Positions 9,041 through 17,934 of a DNA stretch of 64,000 bases are shown here, piece after piece. Position 1 is the first letter of the stretch, and the number at the start of each line of letters is the position of its first letter. The notes under the pieces are model-generated. The model was not told where the DNA came from and made no database searches. It was given only the letters and a program-made list of their open reading frames with translations. This stretch comes from Gammaproteobacteria bacterium (GTDB lineage: Bacteria; Pseudomonadota; Gammaproteobacteria; Pseudomonadales; Halieaceae). The position numbers were made by a program, and so were the translations under genes. The stretch is from positions 1-64,000 of the forward strand of contig JAUHYL010000009.1 in the NCBI GenBank assembly GCA_030426545.1. Direction: 5' to 3'.

Positions 9041-10072
9041 ATGAGCACATTGGAAAACCGACAGTACTACCTCGCCTCCCGTCCCGCGGGCGCACCGACA
9101 CCGCAGGACGTTCCCTGCCGTGATGTCCCCGTGGCGGAACCGGCCGAGGGTGAGGTGGTACTGCGCAATCTCTACATCTCGCTGGATCCCGCCATTCGCG
9201 GCTGGATGGGGGATGACCCGAACTATATCGAGCCCATCGCCATCGGCGATCCGGTGCGCGCCACCATCATCGGGCGCGTGGAAAAAAGCGCCAGCGAAGA
9301 CTTCAAACCGGGTGATGTGGCCATGGTCATGGGCGGGTGGGAGCGTTACAGCACCGTGCCCGCTGCCATGTGTACCGCGCTCGACGAAAGCGCCGGCGTG
9401 CCGCTCAGCTACTACCTCGGTGTGCTCGGCCCCACCGGGCTCACCGCCTATTTTGGTTTGCTGGAAGTGGGCAAGCCCCAGGCCGGTGAAACGGTTCTGG
9501 TCAGTGCGGCGGCGGGCGCGGTCGGTTCTATCGTCGGGCAGATTGCGAAGATGCAGGGCTGTCGCGTGGTGGGCATGGCCGGCAGCGAGGAGAAGTGTGC
9601 CTGGTTGCGCGACACGCTGGGGTTTGACGCCGCGATCAACTATCGCAGCTGTGGCGATGATGCTGCGGCTTTGGAAGGCGCGATCCGCGAGGCCTGTCCG
9701 GATGGCGTCGATGTGTATTTCGATAACGTCGGCGGGAACATCCTGGAAGCGGCGCTGGCCTGCCTCAACAAGTTTGCGCGGGTTGCGGTCTGCGGCTGGA
9801 TATCGACCTACAATATGGCCGATGCGCCGGGACCCAGTGCGCGCAACCTGTGGCAGCTGGTTGCCAACAGCGTCACGATACAGGGGTTCGTGGTGATTGA
9901 TTACATGGACCGCTTCCCCGAAGGCATTGCACAGCTGGCCGAGTGGGTGATGGCAGGCAAGCTGCAGTTTCGCGAAGAAGTGGTGGAAGGCCTGGACAAT
10001 ATCCTGCCCACCTTTCTCAAGCTGTTTGACGGCTCGAACAGCGGCAAGCTGGTGATCAGTATCCCGGAGTAG
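9041..10072 (+). CDS. NADP-dependent zinc-less medium-chain oxidoreductase (CurA/alkenal reductase type)
   Basis: A 343-residue quinone-oxidoreductase-like MDR protein. An N-terminal catalytic domain (YLASRPAGAPTPQD; VVLRNLYISLDPAIRGWM) is followed by a Rossmann domain with AAAGAVGSIVGQIAKMQGC and the GMAGSEEK segment expected for NADP preference. These enzymes reduce alpha,beta-unsaturated aldehydes or ketones. The ATG at 9041 matches the family N-terminus. It is transcribed away from the ABM gene across operator C. It is probably a double-bond reductase in the same pathway. Confidence 0.85.
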   Translation: MSTLENRQYYLASRPAGAPTPQDVPCRDVPVAEPAEGEVVLRNLYISLDPAIRGWMGDDPNYIEPIAIGDPVRATIIGRVEKSASEDFKPGDVAMVMGGWERYSTVPAAMCTALDESAGVPLSYYLGVLGPTGLTAYFGLLEVGKPQAGETVLVSAAAGAVGSIVGQIAKMQGCRVVGMAGSEEKCAWLRDTLGFDAAINYRSCGDDAAALEGAIREACPDGVDVYFDNVGGNILEAALACLNKFARVAVCGWISTYNMADAPGPSARNLWQLVANSVTIQGFVVIDYMDRFPEGIAQLAEWVMAGKLQFREEVVEGLDNILPTFLKLFDGSNSGKLVISIPE

Positions 10073-10111
10073 CCGTAAACACCGCTTTTATCGGGCGTTG
10101 GTGAAGCCGGG

Positions 10112-10993
10112 CTATCGGCCCGGCGCCAGTGCCTCCAGCAGATGTTCGTCTGCGCCCATTTCGCCATCCGGCCTGAAGGCCTGGATACACACGTGGTTGG
10201 CGCCGGCATCCCAGTGCGCCTGGATGCGTGCGCGAATATCGTCTTCTGAGCCCCAGGCAACAATCGCATCGACCAGCTTGTCGCTGCCGCCGTTGTCAAA
10301 ATCGGCCTCGTCGAAATCCAGCTCCAGCAGGTTGTTGCGGTAATTGGGCAGGTCAATATAAGTGGCCATGTGCTGTCGTGCGATGGCGCGTGCTTTGTCC
10401 GCGTCCGATTCCAGCAGCACCATTTGCTCCGGGCAGAGCCATGCGTCGGCGCCCAGTGTCTCACGTGCTTTCGCGGTATGCTCCGGCGGTACGAAGTAGG
10501 GGTGCGCGCCGCGCACTTTCTCCGCTGCAAGTTTGAGCATGTTAGTGCGCAGCGCCGCGAGCACGACGGGCGCAGGCTCCGCTGCTTCGGCAGACATGAA
10601 CAACGCGCTTTCCATGGCCTCCAGGTAGGCGCGCATGGTGCTGACGGGTTTGCCGTAGTTGTGGCCACGAATATCGGACACCAGCGGTGCGTGTGAAACG
10701 CCGATGCCCAACACAAAGCGCCCTGGCAACAGCTCTGACAGGGTTTTGTGAATCGCGTTCATCGACATCGGGTCGCGGGCATAGAGGTTCGCGATGCCGG
10801 TGGCGAAGACCAGTTTTTCCGTGTGCGCGCCCAGGTAGCCAATGGTGGAGAACGGATCCCGACCGACCGCCTCGGGCAGCCACAGTGCGCCGTAACCCCA
10901 CTGTTCGAGGCGTTGGCAGAAGGCGACCGCCTCCTCGCCGGACAGGTTATCGATAAATCCCCAAACGCCCAGTTTGCCGAGTTCTGTTGCCAC
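10112..10993 (-). CDS. LLM-class flavin-dependent oxidoreductase (second F420-type subfamily)
   Basis: A 293-residue luciferase-superfamily protein resembling the TIGR03620-like F420 group. The N-terminus LGKLGVWGFIDN, the WGYGALWLPEAVGRDPF segment, ATGIANLYARDP and GRFVLGIGVSHAPLV are all in family order. It converges on the NADP oxidoreductase gene, with a GC hairpin (10107-10123) overlapping its stop. Substrate unknown. With the other LLM gene at 5223 it suggests two flavin or deazaflavin redox steps in the region. Confidence 0.8.
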   Translation of the reverse strand: MATELGKLGVWGFIDNLSGEEAVAFCQRLEQWGYGALWLPEAVGRDPFSTIGYLGAHTEKLVFATGIANLYARDPMSMNAIHKTLSELLPGRFVLGIGVSHAPLVSDIRGHNYGKPVSTMRAYLEAMESALFMSAEAAEPAPVVLAALRTNMLKLAAEKVRGAHPYFVPPEHTAKARETLGADAWLCPEQMVLLESDADKARAIARQHMATYIDLPNYRNNLLELDFDEADFDNGGSDKLVDAIVAWGSEDDIRARIQAHWDAGANHVCIQAFRPDGEMGADEHLLEALAPGR

Positions 10994-11039
10994 GCTGATG
11001 TCTCCGTTGTCAGTAGTTTTCAGTAGTCAGTCCGTGTTC

Positions 11040-11068
11040 CGATCGCACGCTCGCCGTCGCTGCGATCG
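11040..11068. repeat. Short inverted repeat in a divergent promoter region
   Basis: CGATCGCA-N13-TGCGATCG between the LLM gene (start 10993) and the NUDIX gene (start 11187). It is a perfect 8-bp dyad. It could be an operator or an mRNA hairpin; it does not match the AAACAGT sites and has no T-tract. Confidence 0.3.
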
Positions 11069-11186
11069 AAAGGAGGTTGGCGCAGAATAGAGCAGCAGCG
11101 CCGCGTTCGCTATCGCTTTGTCGCTGCGCGCGTCATTGCGTAGCACGCATGGACGTGCAAAGCGGATACAATAAACACAATCTCGC

Positions 11187-11855
11187 GTGTTTACAGCCTC
11201 TTTGGAAACGGGAAGCCAGTTGCGACCACTGCAAAACAATCGACACTCCCTGGACATTCGCCGTCATCTGCGGCGTAACCTGGGTGCGTTTGACGTGTGT
11301 GAACAACCGTTGGGTGAACTGCGCGCGGCGGCCGTGACGCTGCCGGTGTTCAGGGCCGGACAGGAGCCTGCCCTGATTATTACGCGGCGTGCAGGCGAAC
11401 TGCGCGCGCACAGCGGGCAGTGGGCATTGCCCGGCGGCAGAATCGATGCCGGAGAAACGCCGGAGCAGGCCGCGTTGCGCGAACTCGAGGAGGAAATCAA
11501 TCTCTCCCTGGCGCCGCGTGCCGTGCTGGGCCGCCTGGATGACTACGTCACGCGTTCGGGCTATCGCATTACACCCCTGGTCGTCTGGTGCGGCCTGCAC
11601 GAGCGCGAGTTACAGCCGAACCCGGCGGAGGTGGCTTCCATCCACTTTATCCGTTTCAGGGAGTTGCTGAACCCGGACGCGCCGGTGTTTGAGCGCATTC
11701 CCGAAAGCGAGCAGCCGGTGTTATCGATGCGCCTGGCGGCGGATCACATCTACGCGCCCACCGCTGCGCTGTTGTACCAGTTCCGCGAGGTGTTGCTGCG
11801 CGGTGAGCCCACGCGGGTCAGCCACTACGATCAGCCGCTGTTCGCCTGGCGTTAA
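11187..11855 (+). CDS. NUDIX hydrolase, CoA pyrophosphatase (NudL-like)
   Basis: A 222-residue NUDIX protein. The NUDIX box GRIDAGETPEQAALRELEEE has the G-x5-E-x7-RE-x2-EE pattern. The preceding LRAHSGQWALPGG corresponds to the extra motif that marks CoA-specific members (UPF0035). It would cleave CoA or acyl-CoA to 3',5'-ADP and phosphopantetheine derivatives, a CoA-turnover role. The start is a GTG at 11187 with no good ribosome binding site, so the N-terminus is uncertain. It is divergent from the LLM gene and convergent with the SDR at 11975. Confidence 0.85.
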   Translation: MFTASLETGSQLRPLQNNRHSLDIRRHLRRNLGAFDVCEQPLGELRAAAVTLPVFRAGQEPALIITRRAGELRAHSGQWALPGGRIDAGETPEQAALRELEEEINLSLAPRAVLGRLDDYVTRSGYRITPLVVWCGLHERELQPNPAEVASIHFIRFRELLNPDAPVFERIPESEQPVLSMRLAADHIYAPTAALLYQFREVLLRGEPTRVSHYDQPLFAWR

Positions 11856-11974
11856 CACGGGCAGGGTGAGCGGTCTTATAGGGGGCGGCTCCGACCTCGA
11901 AAGCACTTGAAGAAGTGCTTGATCCAGTCTTGGAAAGACTGGCAAGTCATTGAAATAGAGCGACAAAATGGAGC

Positions 11975-12745
11975 TTACATCCCGGGGTGCAGGCTCACCG
12001 TGCCACCCTCCACCGGGAATTGGCCGCCGGTGCAGAAACCGGCTTCGTCCGAGGCCAGAAACAGGGCCAGCGCCGCGACTTCCTCCACGGTACCCATGCG
12101 TCCCATGGGTGACATGGCATTGAACGCCTGCTCCAGTTCCGGTGCGTCGTCCAGCGCGCTGCGCAGTATGTTGGTCAGCGTTGCGCCGGGGTGGATGGAA
12201 TTCACACGTATGTTGAGCTTCTCGCGGGCACAGTGCACTGCGACTGACTTGGTGAGGCCGACCACGGCGGCTTTGGAGGTGGAGTAGGCGGCGTCGCCCG
12301 GCAGGGCAAGGTACGATGTGGACGAGGCGGTGTTGACGATCGCGCCGCCCATGTCACCCGGGTTGTCGCGCATCAACGCGATCGCGGTGCGGCAGCCGAG
12401 CATCATGCCGGTGACGTTGATATCCAGCAGTGCCTGCCAGGTCTCCAGCGTTGCGTCCTCGATGGACTGGTTGCTGACGATGCCTGCGTTGTTCATCAAT
12501 GCATCGAGTTGGCCGTAGCCTGCGCGCACCTGTTGCGCCAGTGTTTGCCAGCTTTGCTCACTGGCGACGTCGTGCGACATAAACTGGCAGCCCAGTTCCG
12601 CGGCATGACGTTCACCGGCATCGCGGTTGGTGTCAGCGATGAGTACGCGCGCGCCTTCCTGGCAGAAGCGCTGCGCCATGCCCGCACCAATGCCGGAGGC
12701 ACCGCCGGTAATGACGACGACTTTGTCCTGCATCCGCCCACTCAT
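11975..12745 (-). CDS. SDR family oxidoreductase
   Basis: A 256-residue classical short-chain dehydrogenase. The cofactor motif is TGGASGIGAGMAQ, with ADTNRD after beta-2 favouring NAD(H), then NNAG, and the catalytic Ser in NTASSTS followed by YSTSK. It probably interconverts an alcohol and ketone in the pathway. Its ATG overlaps the stop of the upstream VOC gene (ATGA at 12742-12745), indicating translational coupling. It is one of four SDRs in the catabolic block. Confidence 0.88.
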   Translation of the reverse strand: MSGRMQDKVVVITGGASGIGAGMAQRFCQEGARVLIADTNRDAGERHAAELGCQFMSHDVASEQSWQTLAQQVRAGYGQLDALMNNAGIVSNQSIEDATLETWQALLDINVTGMMLGCRTAIALMRDNPGDMGGAIVNTASSTSYLALPGDAAYSTSKAAVVGLTKSVAVHCAREKLNIRVNSIHPGATLTNILRSALDDAPELEQAFNAMSPMGRMGTVEEVAALALFLASDEAGFCTGGQFPVEGGTVSLHPGM

Positions 12746-13122
12746 GTGTCGGGCTTTTCCCCGGTGAAGTTTGCCTCTACGCCAACGCCACAGGGATCCT
12801 TGCAGAAAATCTGCGTGGTGTGGGTGGATTCCATATAGAGCGTCCCGTGTTCAACACCGAGTTCATCCAGGCGGCGCAGATAGGCGCGGTGATCCTGCAT
12901 GGCGTAGGCAACATGATCCAGAAAATAGGGGGTTTCGGCGTCGCCGTGATTGTCGCTTACCAGCAGGTGGACAATGGGCTTGCCATCGCCGTACAGCCAG
13001 TAACCGGCAATACCGAAGTCTGGCCGCGGGCCTTCCTCCAGTTGCAGCGCGGTGCAGTAGAAGTGTTTCACTTCTTCCATTAACGCCGCGGGGGCGGCGA
13101 TGTTGATGTGGTCAATGTTCAC
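12742..13122 (-). CDS. VOC (glyoxalase/dioxygenase) superfamily protein
   Basis: A 126-residue protein starting at GTG 13122, giving VNIDHINIAAPA, the usual VOC beginning; an upstream ATG at 13146 would add eight odd residues. One beta-alpha-beta-beta-beta unit pair is visible: HINIAAP..., LDHVAYAMQDHRAYLRRL, and a terminal QIFCKDPCGVGVEANF. Metal-ligand-like His and Glu residues occur at the strand positions used in the family. It is coupled by overlap to the SDR gene. It may be an isomerase, lyase or dioxygenase; substrate unknown. Confidence 0.75.
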   Translation of the reverse strand: MNIDHINIAAPAALMEEVKHFYCTALQLEEGPRPDFGIAGYWLYGDGKPIVHLLVSDNHGDAETPYFLDHVAYAMQDHRAYLRRLDELGVEHGTLYMESTHTTQIFCKDPCGVGVEANFTGEKPDT

Positions 13123-13209
13123 GGCAGGCTCCCGGAGAAAGAGCATGGGAGTATAGCAACTGCGCGCGCCGCGGCGCGCTTGCGGAGATAGCGCGCGCTG
13201 TTGGCCAGC

Positions 13210-13638
13210 TCAGCCGGGGCGGGTAAACGCGCCGCTGAAATCCGGCGGGCCGTTGTAGATGAATTGGTAGGCGCGACGCTTGAACAGCCACTGTCCCTGC
13301 TGCCTGACGTAAGTATCGTTATAGCGGGAAAGGATGGCGCTCGCGTTCCCCTCGCCGTCGCGTGTGTACTCGTGCAGGTACCAGTGCCCGGCGGCGCTGT
13401 CGCCCTCGAACTCAAAGTGGCAGGAGTTGGGAAAGAGCAGGGCGTATTCGAAGGTGGCCATCATCTGCTGCCACATACCCAGGATGGCGTCGCGCCCTTC
13501 AACGGGTGTGCCCAGCAGGTCCCACACGCCGTCCTCCGCCCAGGTGGCGATCCAGGCCTGCTCATCGTAGCGGTTTACCGCGTCCACATAGCGTGCCATC
13601 AAGTCCCGCAGGGCCAGTTCATCTTCCACATTCGACAT
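13210..13638 (-). CDS. NTF2-like (SnoaL/ring-hydroxylating beta-like) family protein
   Basis: A 142-residue cone-fold protein. The N-terminal helix DELALRDLMARYVDAVNRYD, EQAWIATWAEDGVWDLLGTP and later strands (GHWYLHEYTRDGEG) are characteristic. Members are isomerases, dehydratases or small hydrolases such as SnoaL and ketosteroid isomerase. Divergent from the carotenoid-oxygenase operon, with operator D between them. It is one of three NTF2-like proteins in the block (also 22895 and 25043). Confidence 0.75.
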   Translation of the reverse strand: MSNVEDELALRDLMARYVDAVNRYDEQAWIATWAEDGVWDLLGTPVEGRDAILGMWQQMMATFEYALLFPNSCHFEFEGDSAAGHWYLHEYTRDGEGNASAILSRYNDTYVRQQGQWLFKRRAYQFIYNGPPDFSGAFTRPG

Positions 13639-13707
13639 GGCGGATTCTCCCGTTAGCGTTGTTTGTGCTTATTGGTGATTCACTGTAAACGCCTCCCGGC
13701 AAAAAAT

Positions 13708-13725
13708 AAACAGACGAGACTGTTT
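13708..13725. promoter_or_regulatory. Putative TetR-type operator, site D
   Basis: AAACAG-N6-CTGTTT, a perfect 6-bp dyad flanked by A/T runs, in the divergent region between the NTF2-like gene (start 13638) and the carotenoid oxygenase (start 13806). The spacer is 4 bp shorter than in sites A, C and E. The reverse strand shares CAGT.TCG.CTG with site A. Confidence 0.38.
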
Positions 13726-13805
13726 TTTAATTTTTCCAGCTGCTAACATCTTCAATCCACCCTGTAGCGGTGACAATACATCCCTGTGAATGCCGGAGTT
13801 TAACG

Positions 13806-15212
13806 ATGGACCTGAGTGCCTTTCCCTACCTTCAGGGTAACTATGCGCCAGTCGATGAAGAGCGCGATTTGGACGACACTGAGCTGAAGGTGGAGGGCAA
13901 GATTCCCGAAAACCTGGTGGGTGCCTATATGCGCGATGGCGCCAATGTCGCTTACCAGCCGAATCATTATGTCTACCCGCTGGACGGTGATGGCATGGTG
14001 CACTCGGTGTACTTCGACAACGGCAAGGTGCAGTACAAGAACCGCTGGGTGCAGACCAGCCACCTGATGACCGAGCGCAAGTTCGGGCACACGATTTACG
14101 GCAGCGTGGGCAAACTGCTCGAGGTGCCCCAGGACGTCATCGACGCCGGCGGCGAACCCAACCCGATTCGTAATACGGCCAACACCAACGTGCTCTACCA
14201 CGGCGAGAAACTGCTGGCGATGTGGGAGGGCGGCTTTCCGCACCTGTTGAACAATGACCTGTCCACGGTGGGTCTTTACGACTACGACGGCGCACTGCAG
14301 CCCGGCGATGCACTCACGGCGCACCCCAAGATCTGTCCCGTCAGCGGCGACCTGATCTCCTGCACGCAGCGCTGGGACAGCCCGAATTACTGGCTACAGG
14401 TGTTCGATCGCAACGGCAAGCACAAGCAGACCATCCCGGTCGAGTTTGAGCGCAAGGGCATCATTCACGATCTGCAGATCACCGACAACTTTGTCGTTAT
14501 TTTCTATGCGCCGGCGTTTCACAGTCTGGAAAAGGCCATGAAGGGCGAAGATCCATTCCTGTGGGAAGAGGAGCTGGGTACCAAAATCATTGTTATTCCG
14601 CGCGATGGCAGTGGCGACAACAAGATTTTCGAAACCGAGTCTTTCTTCAGCTGGCACTATTGCAACGGCTTCGAGAAGGGCGGCAAGATTATTATCGATT
14701 ACATCTGGATTAACTCGATTCCCTTTACCCAGGCACAGGGCACCGGCGTGGAGAAACAGCCGAGGCGCATGTATCGCATGACGCTGGATCCAAAAACCAT
14801 GCAGGTCACCAACGAGCAGTTCTCCGATGTGTTTTGTGAGTTCTCCCGGGTGGACGAGCGCCGCATGGGCAAGGAGTACCGCTACGGCTTCGCCGCGTCC
14901 TCCAACCGCAGTTGGGGCGATGCGCACGGCTATAACTGTACCGGACGCTATGATTTCGAAACCGGTGAGACAAAGCTGTGGGAGTTTGGCGAGGAAGCCA
15001 ACGCGGGGGAACCTGCCTTTGTGCCAAACCCGGACAGCGAGCGCGAGGAAGACGGCTGGGTGATGAACTTTGTCTTCAATCCCGGCGAAGGCGCATTTTT
15101 GTCTATCCTCAGCGCGGGGAATATCGACGACGGCCCGGTTGCCAAGGTCCATATACCCGGGCGTGTGCCGAATGGCTTCCACGGAAACTGGTGTCAGGAT
15201 TTGACGCTTTGA
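13806..15212 (+). CDS. Carotenoid oxygenase family (carotenoid/lignostilbene cleavage dioxygenase-like)
   Basis: A 468-residue non-haem iron enzyme of the CCD/RPE65 family. The four iron-ligand histidines appear as H173 (TAHPKICP), H221 (IIHDLQIT), H284 (FSWHYCNGF) and H459 (GFHGNWCQ). The ATG at 13806 is preferred over 13770 because MDLSAFPYLQGNYAPVDEE matches the family start. Such enzymes split C=C bonds of carotenoids, apocarotenoids or stilbenes into aldehydes, which the GabD-like dehydrogenase at 3667 might oxidise (inference). It is the first gene of a nine-gene same-strand run. Operator D lies 80 bp upstream. Confidence 0.9.
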   Translation: MDLSAFPYLQGNYAPVDEERDLDDTELKVEGKIPENLVGAYMRDGANVAYQPNHYVYPLDGDGMVHSVYFDNGKVQYKNRWVQTSHLMTERKFGHTIYGSVGKLLEVPQDVIDAGGEPNPIRNTANTNVLYHGEKLLAMWEGGFPHLLNNDLSTVGLYDYDGALQPGDALTAHPKICPVSGDLISCTQRWDSPNYWLQVFDRNGKHKQTIPVEFERKGIIHDLQITDNFVVIFYAPAFHSLEKAMKGEDPFLWEEELGTKIIVIPRDGSGDNKIFETESFFSWHYCNGFEKGGKIIIDYIWINSIPFTQAQGTGVEKQPRRMYRMTLDPKTMQVTNEQFSDVFCEFSRVDERRMGKEYRYGFAASSNRSWGDAHGYNCTGRYDFETGETKLWEFGEEANAGEPAFVPNPDSEREEDGWVMNFVFNPGEGAFLSILSAGNIDDGPVAKVHIPGRVPNGFHGNWCQDLTL

Positions 15213-15276
15213 CAGTAAAGTGGCGTCAAGCCGAACTGGCTGTGCGCCTGGCTAACAACGCTTGGGATAGTGCGAC

Positions 15277-15702
15277 ATGAGCAATCAGGTACCGATAGCA
15301 GAGGGCTTGTTCACCTGGCCCGCAGACCAACCGGCATTGCTGGGCAGCCGTTGCCGCGACTGTGGGATAGCAAACTTCCCCGCGTCGACCTCCTGTATGG
15401 CCTGCTCCGGCGAGGACGTCGCGGTTGAAGAATTGCCCACGCGCGGTACCTTGTGGACATACACCGTACAGCGTTTTATGCCCAAGACACCCTATAACAG
15501 CGGTGAAAGCGCGGAATCCTTCCAGCCCTACGGCGTGGGCTACCTGGAACTGCCCGGAGGCGTACGCGTCGAGGGCAGGTTAACGGAAAACGACCCGGAA
15601 AAGCTGCGCATTGGTATGGAGATGGATGTGATCTTCGAGCCGTTCCGTGTCGAGGAAAACGGTGACGAGGTCATCAGCTTCTTCTTCAGGCCCGTCCAAT
15701 AG
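15277..15702 (+). CDS. Zn-ribbon DUF35/OB-fold protein, partner of thiolase-like enzyme
   Basis: A 141-residue protein with an N-terminal rubredoxin-like zinc ribbon (CRDC about residues 25-28, then CMAC), and a C-terminal OB-fold DUF35 domain (GTLWTYTVQRF; GYLELPGGVRVEGRL). DUF35 proteins form complexes with thiolase-fold enzymes, including the Ltp2-type aldolases that cleave steroid side chains; a thiolase-like gene follows after 89 bp. By that precedent it probably binds acyl-CoA and is needed for activity of the next protein. Good family call; pathway inferred. Confidence 0.85.
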   Translation: MSNQVPIAEGLFTWPADQPALLGSRCRDCGIANFPASTSCMACSGEDVAVEELPTRGTLWTYTVQRFMPKTPYNSGESAESFQPYGVGYLELPGGVRVEGRLTENDPEKLRIGMEMDVIFEPFRVEENGDEVISFFFRPVQ

Positions 15703-15791
15703 CAGCACTGCGCTAACCACAGAATAATCGCACAGCGGGACCGCACAACAATCGTCAGTAGGTGCGGCCGCCGGCAACGAGAGATCAGCCC

Positions 15792-16934
15792 ATGGATGTA
15801 GCAATTGTAGGAATCGGAATTCACCCCTTCGGCCGCACGCCCGCGCGCAGTGGATTGCAGCAGGGCGCCTATGCGGCGCGGCTGGCGCTGCAGGATGCCG
15901 GCGTGCAGTGGAAGGATATGCAGTTTGCCTTTGGCGGCAGCGCCAGTGCCGGCAGTGCCGATGCGCTGGTCAATGAGCTGGGCCTGACCGGCATTCCATT
16001 CATCAATGTCGCCAACGGTTGCGCCACCGGCGGCAGTTCCCTGATCTCCGCCTACAACGCAATCAAGTCCGGCGAGTACGATATCGGCCTGGTAGCGGGC
16101 TTCGACAAGCACGAACGCGGCGCTTTCAATGCTGATCCGAAGGCGCTGGGTATCGGCAATTGGTACGGTGAAGTGGGCATGATGATGACCACGCAGTTCT
16201 TTGCCATGAAGATTCAGAAGTACATGCATGATTACGGCATCAGCAATGACACGCTGGCGAAAGTGGCGGAGAAGTCGTTTATCAACGGTTCCAAAAACCC
16301 CAACGCCTGGCGCACCGAGCCGATCGGTGTGGAAGAGATCAAGCATTCCATGATGGTCAATGATCCGCTGACCAAGTTTATGTTCTGTTCCCCCTCCGAG
16401 GGCGGCGTGGCGCTGATCCTTTGCCGTGGCGACAAGGCCCGGCAGTTCACCGACTCACCGGTCTACCTCAAGGCAGCCACTTTGAAATCGCGCCGCTTCG
16501 GTTCCTTTGAAGTATTTGCGCCCAGCCAGGCGCTGGAGCAGGTGGATGGGCCTACGGTAGATGCGTCCCGCGCTGCCTTCGAAATGGCTGGAGCCGGGCC
16601 GGAAGATATGGACGTGATGCAGTTACAGGACACCGAAGTCGGCGCCGAGATCATGCACATGGCGGAAAACGGATTCTGTGAACACGGCGAACAGGAACAG
16701 CTGATCAACGCCGGTGCTACCCACATAGGCGGCAGCATGCCGGTAAACACAGACGGCGGCTGTATCGCCAACGGGGAGCCCATCGGCGCCTCCGGCCTGC
16801 GCCAGGTGTACGAAAACGTTGTACAACTGCGCGGCCACGGCGGCGAACGCCAGGTGCCCGGTGATCCCAGGCTGGCCTATACACACGTCTACGGCGCGCC
16901 GGGAATCAGCGCGGTGACCATTTTACAGAAGTGA
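15792..16934 (+). CDS. Thiolase-fold lipid-transfer-type protein, probable aldolase
   Basis: A 380-residue thiolase-superfamily enzyme starting at ATG 15792 (MDVAIVGIGIHPFGRTP). The nucleophile-loop Cys77 is present (NGCATGGSS). The NEAF/HDCF histidine position reads Q279-D-T-E, and the terminal GHP motif reads NGEPIG (Glu329), so two usual catalytic positions are not His. Such degenerate thiolases paired with DUF35 act as retro-aldolases in steroid side-chain loss; this is the best hypothesis. An ordinary thiolytic role is less likely. Adjacent to its DUF35 partner. Confidence 0.8.
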   Translation: MDVAIVGIGIHPFGRTPARSGLQQGAYAARLALQDAGVQWKDMQFAFGGSASAGSADALVNELGLTGIPFINVANGCATGGSSLISAYNAIKSGEYDIGLVAGFDKHERGAFNADPKALGIGNWYGEVGMMMTTQFFAMKIQKYMHDYGISNDTLAKVAEKSFINGSKNPNAWRTEPIGVEEIKHSMMVNDPLTKFMFCSPSEGGVALILCRGDKARQFTDSPVYLKAATLKSRRFGSFEVFAPSQALEQVDGPTVDASRAAFEMAGAGPEDMDVMQLQDTEVGAEIMHMAENGFCEHGEQEQLINAGATHIGGSMPVNTDGGCIANGEPIGASGLRQVYENVVQLRGHGGERQVPGDPRLAYTHVYGAPGISAVTILQK

Positions 16935-17013
16935 GCCGGTGCGCTCCGGGCGCATCTGTATCAGTTGCTGCAGCAGGCCGTGATAACAGGACCAACAAGG
17001 GTATGAAGCAGGC

Positions 17014-17790
17014 ATGAACCAGATTCTCAGACCGTTTTTGCTGGAGGGCCGGGTCGCCCTGGTAACCGGTGCTTCCAGTGGCTTCGGACGGCACTTCGCC
17101 CCGGTACTGGCCCACGCCGGTGCAAAGGTCGTGCTGGCCGCGCGGCGCACAGACCTGATCGAACAGGAGGCCCGGCGCATTCGCGATGACGGCGGCGAGG
17201 CACTGGCGGTCACCATGGATGTCACTGACAGCGCGAGCATCGCCGCCGCGCTGGATGAAATAGAGGCGCAGTTCGGCCTGGTCACCCTGGTGGTGAACAA
17301 TGCCGGCATCACCATTCCCAAGATGCTGGTTGACCTCACCGATGACGACTGGACCGGTGTTGTCGACACCAACCTCAACGGCGTGGCCTACGTGACGCGC
17401 GAAGCGGCCAGGCGAATGATTGAGGCGGGTCGCGGCGGTAGCGTTGTCAATATCGCCTCCATACTTGCCCATCGCGTACAGAAGTCCCTGACCAATTATG
17501 CCGCTACCAAGGCAGCGGTGGTGCAGTTTACCAAGACCGCCGCGCTGGAACTTGCGCAATACGATATTCGTGTGAACGCGCTGTGTCCGGGGTACTTCCA
17601 GACGGAACTGAACGGCCAGTGGTTCAAGACCGATGAGGGACAGGCCCTGATACAGCGCATCCCGCAGCGTCGCACCGGTGAATTGCATGAACTGAACGGC
17701 CCTCTGCTGCTGTTGGCCTCGGATGCCGGCTCCCTGATGACGGGTGCATCCATCATCGTTGATGGCGGGCACGTGCTGTCGTCATTGTAG
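17014..17790 (+). CDS. SDR family oxidoreductase
   Basis: A 258-residue classical SDR. TGASSGFGRHFA with the AARRTDL segment after beta-2 suggests NADP(H). NNAG is present and the catalytic site is NIASILAHRVQKSLTNYAATK (Ser, Tyr, Lys all present). It follows the thiolase-like gene by 79 bp on the same strand and is the third or fourth step candidate of the operon, probably a 3-hydroxyacyl-type or alcohol dehydrogenase. Substrate unknown. Confidence 0.87.
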   Translation: MNQILRPFLLEGRVALVTGASSGFGRHFAPVLAHAGAKVVLAARRTDLIEQEARRIRDDGGEALAVTMDVTDSASIAAALDEIEAQFGLVTLVVNNAGITIPKMLVDLTDDDWTGVVDTNLNGVAYVTREAARRMIEAGRGGSVVNIASILAHRVQKSLTNYAATKAAVVQFTKTAALELAQYDIRVNALCPGYFQTELNGQWFKTDEGQALIQRIPQRRTGELHELNGPLLLLASDAGSLMTGASIIVDGGHVLSSL

Positions 17791-17934
17791 CTGGGGTGAC
17801 GCCGCCTGGTGGTGTCCAGAGCATCAGTGGGCGCCGCCGAGGCAGCGTGAGAAAAGCGCGCTGCATTGACGCTGTCGATCGTTCGGGAATTTGCGGCACG
17901 GCCGCGTGAAATCAATAACACAGGAATTGCACCT

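Noticed and set aside
10107-10123. Hairpin as a terminator between convergent genes
   Set aside because: GC-rich stem without a T tract, and it overlaps the last codons of the LLM gene; not enough to call.
11040-11068. Sixth copy of the TetR operator
   Set aside because: The dyad CGATCGCA/TGCGATCG has no AAACAGT core, so it is not in the family; listed only as an inverted repeat.
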